Shown piece by piece: positions 16,735 to 26,685 of a DNA stretch of 64,000 nucleotides. The number at the start of each line of letters is the position of its first letter. Position 1 is the stretch's first letter. A program made the position numbers and the translations under genes. This DNA comes from Lachnospiraceae bacterium AC3007 (GTDB lineage Bacteria > Bacillota > Clostridia > Lachnospirales > Lachnospiraceae), in contig JHYK01000004.1 of assembly GCA_000621405.1 (NCBI GenBank), positions 1 through 64,000 on the forward strand, written 5' to 3'. The notes under the pieces were generated by a model. That model saw nothing but the letters and a program-made list of their open reading frames with translations. It did no database searches and had not been told where the DNA came from.

Positions 16735-19589
16735 AAAAAGAAGAAAAAGATTCAAGAAAATACATTAAGATACGGGGCGCCAGAGAGCATAACCTTAAGT
16801 CTCTTTCGGTGGATATCCCCAGGAACGAGCTTATAGTCATGACGGGACTTTCCGGATCCGGAAAGTCCTCTCTTGCCTTTGACACAATATATGCAGAGGG
16901 CCAGAGGAGATACATGCAGTCCCTTTCCAGCTATGCGCGGATGTTCCTCGGACAGATGGACAAGCCGGACGTGGATTCCATAGAAGGACTGCCTCCTGCC
17001 ATATCCATTGACCAGAAATCGACTAACAGGAATCCCAGATCCACGGTCGGTACCGTTACGGAGGTATATGATCACCTGAGACTTCTGTACGCCCGCATCG
17101 GTATACCTCACTGTCCGAACTGCGGCAAGACCATAGAGAGGCAGACTTCGGATCAGATGGCGGATGCGATCATGAAGCTCCCGGAGAGAACAAAGATACA
17201 GCTGCTCGCTCCCGTAGTCCGGGGCAAGAAAGGGCGGCATGAAAAGGTTCTCGAGCGGGCAAAGAAATCCGGCTACGTGAGAGTCATGGTTGACGGAGCG
17301 ATGTATGACCTGTCGGAGGATATCGAGCTGGATAAGAACCTCAGGCACGATATAGAGATAGTCGTGGACCGGATTGTGATAAAAGACGGGATCGAGACCA
17401 GGCTTGCGGATTCGATAGAGAACGCTCTTGAAGCATCCGGGGGACTTCTTAACGTGGATGTGGATCAGGGAGAGAGGATGCTTTCATTCTCCAACAGTTT
17501 CTCCTGTCCTGACTGCGGCATATCCATACCGCCGATAGAACCGAGGAGTTTTTCTTTCAATAACCCCTTTGGAGCCTGTCCTACGTGTTCGGGGCTTGGA
17601 TACAAGATGGAATTTGATGAGGATCTTATGATCCCCGATAAGTCTCTTTCCTTTAATGAAGGCTGCGTAAGCTGTATGGGCTGGATGAATTCAAAGGACA
17701 AGGGAAGTTATAGCCACGCGCTGCTTGAAGCTCTCGCAAAGAAATATAAGTTTTCTCTTGATACGCCTTATGAAGATCTCCCGGAAAAGGCGCGTCATGC
17801 TTTTGTCCACGGAACGGACGGAGAAGTGATCAAGGTCCATTACAGAGGACAGAGGTCCGAGGGAGTATATGATGACGCTTTCGAGGGTCTTATAAAGAAC
17901 ATGGAGCGCAGATACCGCGAGACCTTCTCCGAGTCTGCCAAGGCCGAATACGAGCAGTATATGAGGATATCTCCCTGCGAGACCTGCAAGGGACAGAGAC
18001 TGAAGCAGGAGTCTCTTGCTGTTACCGTGGACGATAAAAATATATTCGAACTCACAGAGATGTCAGTGAAGCAGCTTTTGGATTACTTTGACAGGATGCC
18101 GGAGGTTCTGACTCCACAGCAGCAGCTCATAGGACGGCAGATAATAAAAGAGATCCACTCCCGCATCAGGTTCATGAATGACGTGGGACTGGATTATCTC
18201 ACGCTCTCCCGGGCTACAGGCACCCTGTCCGGAGGGGAGGCGCAGAGGATAAGACTTGCCACACAGATAGGCAGCGGACTCGTGGGAGTGGCATATATCC
18301 TTGATGAGCCCTCGATCGGCCTACATCAGAGGGACAACGACAAGCTGCTCGGCACGCTGAAAAAGCTCAGGGATCTCGGCAACACTCTCATCGTCGTGGA
18401 GCATGATGAAGATACGATGCGGGCGGCAGACAGGATCATAGATATAGGCCCCGGCGCAGGCATGCACGGAGGACTGTTGGTGGCAGAAGGAACGGCTGAG
18501 GAGATCTCAAAGGCAAAGGATTCGATCACAGGGAAGTACCTGTCGGGGAAGCTTTCCATACCGGTCCCCTCAAAAAGAAGAAAGCCCTCGGGATGGATAG
18601 AGATAAAGAAGGCAAGAGAGAACAATCTCAAAAACATAAACGTGAAGATCCCGCTGGGCATCATGACTATAGTTACGGGAGTTTCGGGTTCGGGAAAGTC
18701 CTCTCTCATCAATGAGATACTGTATAAGACTGCGGCAAGAAAGCTTAACCGGGCGCGCATCATACCCGGAGCATCGGACGGGATAAAGGGCCTTGAACAG
18801 CTTGATAAGGTTATCGATATCGACCAGTCTCCGATCGGGAGAACTCCCAGATCCAATCCCGCCACATACACTGGGGTATTCGATCTTATCAGAGATCTTT
18901 TTGCCGGGACCATGGAAGCTAGAGCCAGGGGCTATCAGAAGGGACGCTTTTCTTTCAATGTTAAGGGAGGGCGATGCGAGGCCTGCAGCGGTGACGGGAT
19001 AATAAAGATAGAGATGCATTTCCTGCCGGATGTATTCGTTCCCTGTGATGTATGCCACGGAAAAAGGTACAACCGGGAGACCCTGGATATCACATACAAG
19101 GGAAAGAACATCTCCGATGTGCTGGATATGACCGTCGAAGAGGCGCTGGAGTTCTTTTCCAATGTTCCGACGATAAAAAACAAGATCCAGACCCTGTATG
19201 ATGTAGGTCTTGGCTATGTAAAGCTCGGACAGCCGTCAACCGAGCTCTCCGGCGGAGAGGCACAGAGGATCAAGCTTGCCACCGAATTATCAAGAAGGAG
19301 CACGGGGAAGACCCTTTATATTCTGGATGAGCCGACTACCGGCCTTCACTTTGATGATGTAAAGAAGCTCGTGTCCATACTGGACCGCCTTGCCGATGCA
19401 GGAAATACGGTTGTAGTCATAGAACACAATCTTGATGTCATCAAATGCGGGGACTATATCATAGATATGGGGCCCGAAGGGGGAGACGGCGGCGGAACTG
19501 TCGTTACATCGGGAACCCCCGAGGAAGTAGCAAAGGTAAAAAAGAGTTATACGGGCAAATACATCCTCAAGACGATAAAAAAATCCTGA
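16731..19589 (+). CDS. uvrA: Excinuclease ABC subunit A
   Basis: The damage-recognition ATPase dimer of nucleotide excision repair. The 952-aa product has two ABC domains: Walker [20 protein letters not shown] (near residue 40) and [14 protein letters not shown] (near 650), signature motifs [16 protein letters not shown] and [16 protein letters not shown], and zinc-finger cysteines (CPNC, CPDC, CPTC, CETC, CEAC, CDVC). Length is normal. The start overlaps the glycosyltransferase stop by 4 bases; the ribosome site is weak, consistent with coupled translation. Confidence 0.97.
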   Translation: MKKEEKDSRKYIKIRGAREHNLKSLSVDIPRNELIVMTGLSGSGKSSLAFDTIYAEGQRRYMQSLSSYARMFLGQMDKPDVDSIEGLPPAISIDQKSTNRNPRSTVGTVTEVYDHLRLLYARIGIPHCPNCGKTIERQTSDQMADAIMKLPERTKIQLLAPVVRGKKGRHEKVLERAKKSGYVRVMVDGAMYDLSEDIELDKNLRHDIEIVVDRIVIKDGIETRLADSIENALEASGGLLNVDVDQGERMLSFSNSFSCPDCGISIPPIEPRSFSFNNPFGACPTCSGLGYKMEFDEDLMIPDKSLSFNEGCVSCMGWMNSKDKGSYSHALLEALAKKYKFSLDTPYEDLPEKARHAFVHGTDGEVIKVHYRGQRSEGVYDDAFEGLIKNMERRYRETFSESAKAEYEQYMRISPCETCKGQRLKQESLAVTVDDKNIFELTEMSVKQLLDYFDRMPEVLTPQQQLIGRQIIKEIHSRIRFMNDVGLDYLTLSRATGTLSGGEAQRIRLATQIGSGLVGVAYILDEPSIGLHQRDNDKLLGTLKKLRDLGNTLIVVEHDEDTMRAADRIIDIGPGAGMHGGLLVAEGTAEEISKAKDSITGKYLSGKLSIPVPSKRRKPSGWIEIKKARENNLKNINVKIPLGIMTIVTGVSGSGKSSLINEILYKTAARKLNRARIIPGASDGIKGLEQLDKVIDIDQSPIGRTPRSNPATYTGVFDLIRDLFAGTMEARARGYQKGRFSFNVKGGRCEACSGDGIIKIEMHFLPDVFVPCDVCHGKRYNRETLDITYKGKNISDVLDMTVEEALEFFSNVPTIKNKIQTLYDVGLGYVKLGQPSTELSGGEAQRIKLATELSRRSTGKTLYILDEPTTGLHFDDVKKLVSILDRLADAGNTVVVIEHNLDVIKCGDYIIDMGPEGGDGGGTVVTSGTPEEVAKVKKSYTGKYILKTIKKS

Positions 19590-19609
19590 CAAATATCGTA
19601 TCAGGGGTT

Positions 19610-19635
19610 TAAAAAAGCATAAGGACGGCCGATAT
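19610..19635 (+). promoter_or_regulatory. Sigma-28 (SigD/FliA) type promoter
   Basis: TAAA (19610-19613), 14 bases, GCCGATAT (19628-19635), an exact match to the motility sigma factor consensus TAAA-N14-16-GCCGATAT. It lies 21 bases after the uvrA stop and would drive the mreB-flhO-flhP unit, which matches SigD control of flhOP in Bacillus. Confidence 0.75.
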
Positions 19636-19660
19636 AATATCTACATGGACGTTTTTTAAG

Positions 19661-19698
19661 GCACGGACGCAGAAAAAATACTTGCGCCCGTGCTTTTT
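19661..19698 (+). terminator. Terminator between the sigma-28 promoter and mreB
   Basis: GCACGG-A-CGCAG pairs with CTTGCG-C-CCGTGC (one mismatch) and is followed by TTTTTG. It lies downstream of the sigma-28 promoter, so it would end uvrA transcripts and also meet transcripts from that promoter. Some read-through or anti-termination would be needed for sigma-28 transcripts to reach mreB. Confidence 0.7.
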
Positions 19699-19723
19699 GC
19701 TTCCGGCGGGGCACAAGACCGCA

Positions 19724-19752
19724 TTGAAAGTTTCCGAGATATAGGTTATTCT
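19724..19752 (+). promoter_or_regulatory. Sigma-A type promoter of mreB
   Basis: TTGAAA (19724-19729), 17 bases, TATTCT (19747-19752), placed after the terminator and 43 bases before the mreB start. It could give vegetative expression independent of the motility promoter. Confidence 0.55.
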
Positions 19753-19795
19753 ATCTAGTTGAAATGAAGACAAGCAGTAACGAAATGAGGAAACG

Positions 19796-20794
19796 ATGAG
19801 CGGTATTGACATAGGAATAGATCTCGGCACGGCAAGCGTGCTCGTATATATAAGAGGCAAGGGCGTCGTATTGAAAGAGCCCTCTGTCGTGGCATTTGAC
19901 AGAGACACGAACAAGATCATGGCCATAGGCGAGGAAGCCAGGCTCATGCTCGGACGTACCCCCGGCAATGTCGTAGCAATAAGGCCGATGAGACAGGGCG
20001 TCATCTCGAATTATACGGTTACCGAGAAGATGCTGAAGCATTTCATACAGAAGGCAGTAGGAAGAAGGACCTTCCGTAAGCCCAGAGTCTGCGTGGGAGT
20101 GCCGTCAGCAGCATCCGAGGTTGAGAGGAAGGCCGTTGAGGACGCGGCATATCAGGCAGGAGCCCGTGATGTCCAGATCATAGAGGAGCCGATAGCAGCG
20201 GCCATAGGAGCCGGCATAGATATCACAAAGCCCTGCGGCAACATGGTGGTCGATATAGGAGGCGGAACCTCGGATATAGCAGTCATCTCGCTCGGAGGAC
20301 CGGTGGAATCCACTTCGATCAAGATCGCAGGCGATGATTTTGACGATGCGATAGTCCGATATATGAGGAAAAAGCATAATCTCCTCATAGGAGAGCCTAC
20401 AGCAGAGGATCTGAAGATACATATAGGTACGGTCTTCAGGACTCCGGAAGTGGACTATATGGATATAAGAGGCAGGAACCTTCTCACGGGACTCCCGGTC
20501 ACTGTAAAGGTTTCTTCCGAGGAGACAGAGGAGGCGCTCAGAGAAGTCACGGCGCAGATCATAGAGGCGATACACGGAGTTCTGGAGCGGACCCCGCCCG
20601 AGCTTGCGGCGGATATAGCCTCAAGAGGAATAGTCTTAACGGGCGGCGGAGCGATGCTCAGAGGACTCGAGGAACTGATAACGGAAAAGACAGGCATCAC
20701 GGCCATGACAGCCGAGGATCCGATGACCGCGGTGGCAGCCGGTACCGGCAAATACGTGGATACGATGGCAGGATACAAGGAGGAGGACGACTAG
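19796..20794 (+). CDS. mbl: MreB/Mbl-type actin homologue
   Basis: A cell-shape filament protein that guides wall synthesis under the membrane. The 332-aa sequence has the actin-fold phosphate loops IGIDLGTASVLVYIRGKGVV and VDIGGGTSDIAVISLGG, the segment EPIAAAIGAGID and the C-terminal adenosine motif GIVLTGGGAMLRGLEEL. The choice of Mbl over MreB rests on context: in Bacillus mbl is followed by flhO and flhP, exactly as here, whereas mreB usually precedes mreC. GAGGAA is the ribosome site. The downstream gene starts 3 bases after the stop. Confidence 0.9.
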   Translation: MSGIDIGIDLGTASVLVYIRGKGVVLKEPSVVAFDRDTNKIMAIGEEARLMLGRTPGNVVAIRPMRQGVISNYTVTEKMLKHFIQKAVGRRTFRKPRVCVGVPSAASEVERKAVEDAAYQAGARDVQIIEEPIAAAIGAGIDITKPCGNMVVDIGGGTSDIAVISLGGPVESTSIKIAGDDFDDAIVRYMRKKHNLLIGEPTAEDLKIHIGTVFRTPEVDYMDIRGRNLLTGLPVTVKVSSEETEEALREVTAQIIEAIHGVLERTPPELAADIASRGIVLTGGGAMLRGLEELITEKTGITAMTAEDPMTAVAAGTGKYVDTMAGYKEEDD

Positions 20795-20797
20795 ACT

Positions 20798-21598
20798 ATG
20801 GTCAAGGGACTCTACACAGCACACAGCGCAATGATCAACGAGCAGCACCGTATGGATACCATGACGAACAATCTCGCCAATGTATCTACCACAGGCTTCA
20901 AGAAGGAAGGCGCTACTTCGCAGACATTTGCTGATGCTCTGGCAGTCAAGCTTCAGGACTCATCCGAATGGTATCTTTCAAGGCGCATGGGCAACATGCA
21001 GCCCGGCGTCAAGATAGGAGAGAACTATACGGACTGGTCGGAAGGCGGCTTCAGAGGCACGGAGAACACCTTTGATCTGGCTCTTTCGGATTCCGGATTC
21101 TTTCAGATAGAATTTACCGACAAGGCCGGTAATACCAGTATTAAATACACCAGAGACGGATCCTTCACGCTTACGCTTGACGGGGCTCTTGTCACAAAGG
21201 ACGGAGATTACGTGCTGGATACCAACGGCAGTCACATTAATCTGGATCCTACCCAGCCGGCTTCTGTGGACAGGCAGGGGAATATCACTCAGGGAGATAA
21301 CAACCAGATACTTGCCACGGTAGGAGTGGTGGATTTTGAACGTAATCCTGAAGGAACGGATTACTATTATCTCGAAAAATACGGTGAAAACATGTGGCAG
21401 ACCATCGACGGAGCCGTCCAGATACCGTCAAACGCTCAGATCTATTCCGGTTATCTGGAGCAGTCCAACGTGGAGACAGTGCAGGAGATGGTGAATATGA
21501 TAGCCATCAACAGGCAGTACGAGATCAATCAGAAGATAATAACAACGATGGATGATTCGCTGAACACAGCGGTCAATAATCTTGGAAGACTCAGTTAA
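20798..21598 (+). CDS. flhO: Flagellar hook/basal-body rod protein, FlhO type
   Basis: A 266-aa rod/hook family protein secreted by the flagellar type III system. The N-terminus MVKGLYTAHSAMINEQHRMDTMTNNLANVSTTGFKKEG (given in part: NNLANVSTTGFKKE) and C-terminus SNVETVQEMVNMIAINRQYEINQKII are the conserved rod-protein ends. The middle has FlgG/FlgF-like beta sequence. With the next gene it forms the FlhO-FlhP pair of Gram-positive distal rod proteins. There is no signal peptide, as expected. Confidence 0.88.
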   Translation: MVKGLYTAHSAMINEQHRMDTMTNNLANVSTTGFKKEGATSQTFADALAVKLQDSSEWYLSRRMGNMQPGVKIGENYTDWSEGGFRGTENTFDLALSDSGFFQIEFTDKAGNTSIKYTRDGSFTLTLDGALVTKDGDYVLDTNGSHINLDPTQPASVDRQGNITQGDNNQILATVGVVDFERNPEGTDYYYLEKYGENMWQTIDGAVQIPSNAQIYSGYLEQSNVETVQEMVNMIAINRQYEINQKIITTMDDSLNTAVNNLGRLS

Positions 21599-21618
21599 GG
21601 ATATGAGGAGGGTGTGAC

Positions 21619-22440
21619 ATGGTCAGATCATTATGGACAGCGGCGACCGGCATGATCGCTCAGCAGAACAATGTGGATACTATAGCCAACAACCTTGCGA
21701 ATGTTAATACGACGGGTTACAAGACCGAGACCAACGAATTCAAGAGCCTGCTGTATCAGACTCTCCAGACCAAGACAACTACCGCAAACGCAGAGCATAA
21801 GCCGATAGGAGCGCAGGTTGGACTGGGCGTCAGGAACGCGTCCATCACATCGCAGTTCACCAACGGAGCTTTGCTCGAGTCGGAGAGCAGCACGAGTTTT
21901 GCCATCCAGGGAAAGGGCTTTTTCTCGGTCAGAGGAAATGACGGCCAGACTTATTATACAAGGAACGGAGATTTTAATTTCTCTCTCAACGCAGGCGGCG
22001 GACTGGCTCTTTCAAATTCCGACGGACTTCCGGTGCTGAATACCAACGGACAGCCCATAGTTCTTAACGGAGATTATGTTGCAAACCGCATAACGGTCGA
22101 TGCCAACGGGCAGGTGTGCTATCCTGACGATCAGAACAATCCCCAGCCCATAGCCGGCATGGTGATCGGCATGACCCAGTTCCAGAATCCAAAGGGTCTG
22201 GAAAAAGAAGGAGATACGCTCTTCTCGGTAACACCTGCATCAGGACAGCCCCTGAACGAGGCGACAAATGCCAATCTCGAGAAGTCCGTGATCCGCCAGG
22301 GCTATCTGGAAGGCTCCAATGTGCAGGTGGCAGACGAGATGGTCAATCTCATCGTAGCCCAGAGAGCATATGAGCTTAATTCAAAAGCCATCACGACAAC
22401 CGATGAGATGATGCAGACAGCGAACCAGCTTAAGAGGTAA
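21619..22440 (+). CDS. flhP: Flagellar distal rod protein, FlhP/FlgG type
   Basis: A 273-aa rod protein. Its N-terminus (MVRSLWTAATGMIAQQNNV then NNLANVNTTGYKTE) and C-terminus (GSNVQVADEMVNLIVAQRAYELNSKAI) are close to FlgG. It is a paralogue of the preceding gene, 20 bases downstream with a GAGGAGG-like ribosome site (GAGGAGGGTG). In Bacillus FlhP caps and completes the rod. Calling it FlgG is also acceptable from sequence alone; the mbl context favours FlhP. Confidence 0.88.
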   Translation: MVRSLWTAATGMIAQQNNVDTIANNLANVNTTGYKTETNEFKSLLYQTLQTKTTTANAEHKPIGAQVGLGVRNASITSQFTNGALLESESSTSFAIQGKGFFSVRGNDGQTYYTRNGDFNFSLNAGGGLALSNSDGLPVLNTNGQPIVLNGDYVANRITVDANGQVCYPDDQNNPQPIAGMVIGMTQFQNPKGLEKEGDTLFSVTPASGQPLNEATNANLEKSVIRQGYLEGSNVQVADEMVNLIVAQRAYELNSKAITTTDEMMQTANQLKR

Positions 22441-22448
22441 GGATCATA

Positions 22449-22913
22449 ATGGATTTTGACAGCAGTTATCTTTCAACGCTTACAAATCAGGCAGTCTCAA
22501 ATGCCAATACCGCGAAGCTGAAGAATACTCTTTCAGATATTTCCCAGACTGCCGGCAAAGGCAGCGACTCATCTCGATCATCTGCCGAAGATGAGAAGCT
22601 CATGGATGCCTGCAAGCAGTTCGAGAGTTATTTTATCGAGCAGATGTATAAGCAGATGATGGCAACCGTGCCGGAGGATCCTCTCGATACAGGATCCAAC
22701 AGTCAGCTGGTGGATTATTATAAGGACAATCTGGTAAAGGAATACGCCTCAAAGACTACGGATCAGGAAAATCTCGGCCTTGCAAAGATGCTCTACGAGC
22801 AGATGAAGCGCAATATCGGACAGACGCCCGAGGAGATCGATGCCAAGGCAGAGCAGGCGGCTGCCGGGAGCGGAGCTGTCGCCTCAGTGGACGATTCTTC
22901 AGACGAAAGCTGA
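22449..22913 (+). CDS. Flagellar rod-binding protein (FlgJ N-domain type)
   Basis: A 154-aa protein with a rod-binding domain (about residues 45-120): MDACKQFESYFIEQMYKQMMATVP then LVDYYKDNLVKEYASK and LGLAKMLYEQMKRN, as in the N-terminal half of FlgJ, which assists rod assembly. The muramidase half of enterobacterial FlgJ is absent, normal for Firmicutes. Serine/aspartate-rich linkers flank the domain. It follows flhP by 8 bases, extending the rod gene set. Confidence 0.85.
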   Translation: MDFDSSYLSTLTNQAVSNANTAKLKNTLSDISQTAGKGSDSSRSSAEDEKLMDACKQFESYFIEQMYKQMMATVPEDPLDTGSNSQLVDYYKDNLVKEYASKTTDQENLGLAKMLYEQMKRNIGQTPEEIDAKAEQAAAGSGAVASVDDSSDES

Positions 22914-22920
22914 TCTTACG

Positions 22921-25143
22921 ATGCAGCTTAAGGGCATCATCGATCATATCATCTTCCGCAATAACGAAAATGCATATACCGTATTATCCCTTAACGCAGA
23001 CGATGGCGGAGACTACGTCTGCGTGGGAACGCTTCCCGAACTCGATCCGGGAGAGAGCGTTGCCTTTGAAGGGGAGATAAAGGATACTAAAAAGTACGGT
23101 CTTCAGTTCAGCGTCACATCTTATTCCATTGCACCTCTTGATGACGAAGCATCCATCCTGAGATACCTTTCTTCTAAGACAATAAAAGGAATAGGCCCCG
23201 GACTGGCGCAGAGGATCGTCTCAAGATTCGGAGCCGACAGTTTTCGGATAATAGAAGAGGAACCGGAGAGACTTGCGGAGATCAAAGGCATATCTTTAAA
23301 AAAAGCCATAGCGATATCAGAGTCCTTCGAAAAAAAGGCCGGAAGCCGTCAGGCGCTCTCGTTCCTGTCTCAGTATGATATCTCGCCCGGACTCGGACAA
23401 AAGATCTACGAAAAGTATAAAGACAGGATCTATGAGATAATCAGGACCAATCCTTATAAGCTGATAGAAGATATAGACGGAGTCGGTTTTATCACGGCAG
23501 ACCGTATAGCATCAGGCGCCGGGATAGAGGCGGGCTCAGAGTACCGGATACGTTCTGCCATACTGTACGTTCTTTCGGATCACCTTTCTTCCGGAAGCAT
23601 GTGCATGTCGGAAAAGGAGCTTACAGCAAGGGCGGGAGAACTTCTCGGTCTGCCGGAGGGATCTGTCATCGATCAGCTGGGCACGCTGGTCGTGGAAAGG
23701 AAGATCATAAGAGAATCATACGACGGAGAAGTGCTTGTCTATGCGGAGAACGCATATTATGCCGAGGTTGAGACGGCAAAGCTTCTGATGGATCTTAACA
23801 TACCGGAGGAAGCAGATGAAGAGAGAGTATCTGAAGACATAAGACACCTCGAGCTGCAGACCGGGATATCGTTGGAGGATTCTCAGAGGGAGGCCGTTAT
23901 CAATGCCATTCTTAACCCTGTCTGTGTCATAACGGGGGGACCCGGGACCGGAAAGACCACGATCACTAATCTGATGATCCGCTATTTCAAGTCAAAAGGA
24001 TACGATATCACTCTTGCAGCGCCTACGGGGAGAGCAGCAAAGAGGATGACAGAGGCGACAGGATATGAGGCCCGTACGATCCACAGACTGCTGGGAGCAG
24101 GAGCAGTAGTGGACGGAAGGCAACTGTCGGGCTTTGAAAAAGACGCGGACAATCCGCTGGAGACGGACGTTCTGATCCTCGACGAGATGTCCATGGTGGA
24201 TACGTTTGTATTCAGATCCCTGTTAAGGGCGCTTGTTCCCGGAGTGAAACTGATACTGGTGGGAGATGCCGACCAGCTTCCTTCGGTGGGGCCCGGGGCC
24301 GTATTAAAGGACATAATAGCCTCAGATGCTTTCACCGTGACGAGGCTGACAAGGATCTACCGCCAGTCTGAGGCATCGGCCATAGTAAGGAATGCCCATT
24401 CGGTGATAGAAGGAAAGAGCATTGACCTTGAGGTCAAGAGTGAGGACTTTTTCTTTCTGAAAAGAGATGATGCAGAGCGCATCATTCAGGGGATCATATA
24501 TCTGGCAGGAAGCAGGCTGCCCGACCACCTTGGCTGTGACCGGCTGGACATTCAGGTCATGACGCCCATGAGGAAGGGAATGCTGGGCGTTGAAAACCTG
24601 AATCTGCGGCTTCAGGAGGCGCTGAACCCTCCCGGACCCCGAAAGGGGGAGATAGAGACTCCGAATGGAATACTGCGGACCGGAGACAAGGTCATGCAGA
24701 CAAAGAACGATTACGATATGAAGTGGCAGCTGACAAATTCCCGGGGAATGGTCACAGAGACCGGAACAGGGATATTCAACGGAGATATAGGAAGAGTGCT
24801 GTCGGTTTCCACCGGCGCCTGTTATGTAAGGTTTGATGACGGAAGAGAGGCTGAATACAGCAGGGAAGCTGTGTCTGAGCTGGAACTTGCATATGCGATC
24901 ACTATCCACAAGTCACAGGGGAGCGAATACAGAGCGCTGATACTGCCTCTTCTGACCGGCCCCAGGATGCTGATGAACCGTAACCTCCTCTACACCGCGA
25001 TAACACGGGCAAAGGACATGGTGTGCATCATTGGATCCGATAAGGCCGTGGATGACATGATAAGGAACGAGAGTGAAGAAAAAAGATATACCGGACTTAA
25101 TAGAAGGATACAGGAGATCAGGGATATGGGATCTGGCGGTTGA
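22921..25143 (+). CDS. recD2: RecD2-type ATP-dependent DNA helicase
   Basis: A 5'-3' superfamily 1B helicase that works without RecBC. The 740-aa product has the RecD2 N-terminal OB-like region (GIIDHIIFRNNENAYTVLSL), helix-hairpin-helix repeats (LSSKTIKGIGPGLAQRIVSRFG and a second block), Walker A (ITGGPGTGKTTITN, about 337-350), the DEMSMVD box, GDADQLPSVGPG, and the C-terminal LAYAITIHKSQGSEY and NRNLLYTAITRAK motifs. The ATG at 22921 is preferred over an in-frame start at 22840, which lies within the rod-binding gene and precedes the family start. Ribosome site is weak. Its 3' end overlaps comFC. Confidence 0.92.
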   Translation: MQLKGIIDHIIFRNNENAYTVLSLNADDGGDYVCVGTLPELDPGESVAFEGEIKDTKKYGLQFSVTSYSIAPLDDEASILRYLSSKTIKGIGPGLAQRIVSRFGADSFRIIEEEPERLAEIKGISLKKAIAISESFEKKAGSRQALSFLSQYDISPGLGQKIYEKYKDRIYEIIRTNPYKLIEDIDGVGFITADRIASGAGIEAGSEYRIRSAILYVLSDHLSSGSMCMSEKELTARAGELLGLPEGSVIDQLGTLVVERKIIRESYDGEVLVYAENAYYAEVETAKLLMDLNIPEEADEERVSEDIRHLELQTGISLEDSQREAVINAILNPVCVITGGPGTGKTTITNLMIRYFKSKGYDITLAAPTGRAAKRMTEATGYEARTIHRLLGAGAVVDGRQLSGFEKDADNPLETDVLILDEMSMVDTFVFRSLLRALVPGVKLILVGDADQLPSVGPGAVLKDIIASDAFTVTRLTRIYRQSEASAIVRNAHSVIEGKSIDLEVKSEDFFFLKRDDAERIIQGIIYLAGSRLPDHLGCDRLDIQVMTPMRKGMLGVENLNLRLQEALNPPGPRKGEIETPNGILRTGDKVMQTKNDYDMKWQLTNSRGMVTETGTGIFNGDIGRVLSVSTGACYVRFDDGREAEYSREAVSELELAYAITIHKSQGSEYRALILPLLTGPRMLMNRNLLYTAITRAKDMVCIIGSDKAVDDMIRNESEEKRYTGLNRRIQEIRDMGSGG

Positions 25144-25828
25144 CATGATCTTTCCGAGACGCTGCCCCTTCTGCGACGGGGTGATGCCTCCCGGGGAACT
25201 GTCCTGCAGACCCTGCAGGGAAAAGCTGTCATATGTGGGAGAGCATCATTGCATGAAATGCGGCAAGCAGCTTCAGAGAGAAAATGCCGAATACTGCCAT
25301 GACTGCGAACGGACCGGGCATGTCTTTACCAGAGGAAGATCACTCTATGTATATGACGATGCAGTCAGAAGATCAATAGCAGGATTCAAATATCATAACC
25401 GCCGGGAATATGCAGAGTTCTATGCGTATGACCTGGCCCGTCATCTGGGGGGATTCTTAGAGCGCTGCCGCCCCTCCTGTCTTATTCCCGTGCCTGTCTC
25501 AAAGGCAAAGCTGAAGAAAAGAGGCTACGACCAGTCAGAGATCCTCTCAGACGCCATATCGGCAGATACAGGCATACCCGTATTAAAAAACTACGTGATA
25601 AGATGCAGGGACACGCTGCCCATGAAGGACCTGTCCCGCTCAGAACGCATGAAAAACCTCAGAGGGGCTTTCAAAATAACGGCTCATGATGTAAAATGTA
25701 GGAGCGTGCTGATAGTAGATGATATATATACTACGGGAAGCACGATGGATTCCATGTCGACGATCCTGAAGGAGGCGGGTGCGGAAGAGGTATATTTTGT
25801 GACGCTTGCCGCGGGATCCACGCTTTAA
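25073..25828 (+). CDS. comFC: ComF-family phosphoribosyltransferase-like protein
   Basis: A 251-aa ComFC-type protein linked to DNA uptake in competent bacteria. Cysteine pairs near the N-terminus (CPFC, CRPC, CMKCGKQ, CHDC) form a zinc-ribbon-like region, and the C-terminus has a PRPP-binding loop, VLIVDDIYTTGSTMDS (about 211-226). It starts with GTG at 25073, inside recD2, with AAGGA (25062-25066) 6 bases upstream; the alternative ATG at 25145, after the recD2 stop, has no ribosome site and would still retain the cysteines. No other competence genes are visible. Followed by yvyF, as in Bacillus. Confidence 0.85.
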   Translation: MKKKDIPDLIEGYRRSGIWDLAVDMIFPRRCPFCDGVMPPGELSCRPCREKLSYVGEHHCMKCGKQLQRENAEYCHDCERTGHVFTRGRSLYVYDDAVRRSIAGFKYHNRREYAEFYAYDLARHLGGFLERCRPSCLIPVPVSKAKLKKRGYDQSEILSDAISADTGIPVLKNYVIRCRDTLPMKDLSRSERMKNLRGAFKITAHDVKCRSVLIVDDIYTTGSTMDSMSTILKEAGAEEVYFVTLAAGSTL

Positions 25829-25864
25829 GGAAGTATCAAATATCAGTCAAAGAGGAGACAGGAT

Positions 25865-26272
25865 ATGGATGTAAAGAATTGTCGCAAGTGCGGAAAGCTT
25901 TTTAACTATATCGGAGGGATGCCTATATGTCCCGCCTGTAAAGAGGCCGCGGAGAAAAAATTCGAAGAGGTAAAGACTTTTATCCGTGAGAATCCTCGGG
26001 CGAGCATTCCCGAGATATGCGAGGGCTGTGACGTCGATACCAATCAGCTGCAGCAGTGGATCAGAGAGGAGAGGCTTGTATTTTCGGATGATTCTCCTGT
26101 CGGGATACCCTGTGAGAAATGCGGGACGATGATACATTCGGGCAAATACTGCGAGAAGTGCAAGGCCGATCTTGCCAACGGACTTAATGCATCGATCGCC
26201 AGGCCGGAAGCACCCAAGGCAGAGCCGAAGAAGGATCCCAGAGGCAATCCTGCGATGAGGTTCCTTAAGTGA
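25865..26272 (+). CDS. yvyF: Flagellar operon protein, YvyF type
   Basis: A 135-aa protein with an N-terminal zinc-ribbon-like motif (NCRKCGKLFNYIGGMPICPAC), a helical middle (FIRENPRASIPEICEGCDVDTNQLQQWIREERL, partial helix-turn-helix look) and a second cysteine set (CEKCGTMIHSGKYCEKC). This is the pattern of the YvyF/TIGR03826 family found in flagellar loci beside comFC and flgM. Here comFC is directly upstream but no flgM follows. The function of the family is not well defined; a regulatory role is often assumed. AGAGGAG precedes ATG 25865. Confidence 0.8.
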   Translation: MDVKNCRKCGKLFNYIGGMPICPACKEAAEKKFEEVKTFIRENPRASIPEICEGCDVDTNQLQQWIREERLVFSDDSPVGIPCEKCGTMIHSGKYCEKCKADLANGLNASIARPEAPKAEPKKDPRGNPAMRFLK

Positions 26273-26685
26273 AAAACGGAATAGACGGAGACAGCGTGAT
26301 GCTGATGACCCGCATGGCTTCTTTCGAGATGAACGAAGGCAAGGAGGCCATAAGGATCTGTAACAGCTTCCGGAGCGATTATGTATGCCTTAATGTCGTA
26401 AGGGCTATAGTATCAGCAACTGTAGCCTATTTCCTTATTATGGCCCTTTATGTGTATTACAACATAGACCGCCTGCTTCAGGATATCTATACGATGGACC
26501 TGATGGCCACAGGGAGAAAGCTCGTTACGGCGTATGTTATCTTTGCCGGAGCATTCGGGATAATCGCATATGTGGTTTATTCTTTCCGGTATGACTGGGC
26601 CAAAAAGCATCTGAACGATTATAATTATGCTCTGCGCGAGCTTCTTCATATGCGGGAAGGACAGGACATTAAGACCCATGGATAG
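26269..26685 (+). CDS. Small membrane protein of unknown function
   Basis: A 138-aa protein with two predicted membrane helices, about residues 43-66 (VVRAIVSATVAYFLIMALYVYY) and 84-106 (KLVTAYVIFAGAFGIIAYVVYSF), and charged cytosolic ends. I do not recognise it. It begins with GTG at 26269, overlapping the yvyF stop, and its end overlaps the next gene by 8 bases, so translation is coupled across all three. Context places it in the unit leading to cdaA. Confidence 0.8.
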   Translation: MKNGIDGDSVMLMTRMASFEMNEGKEAIRICNSFRSDYVCLNVVRAIVSATVAYFLIMALYVYYNIDRLLQDIYTMDLMATGRKLVTAYVIFAGAFGIIAYVVYSFRYDWAKKHLNDYNYALRELLHMREGQDIKTHG

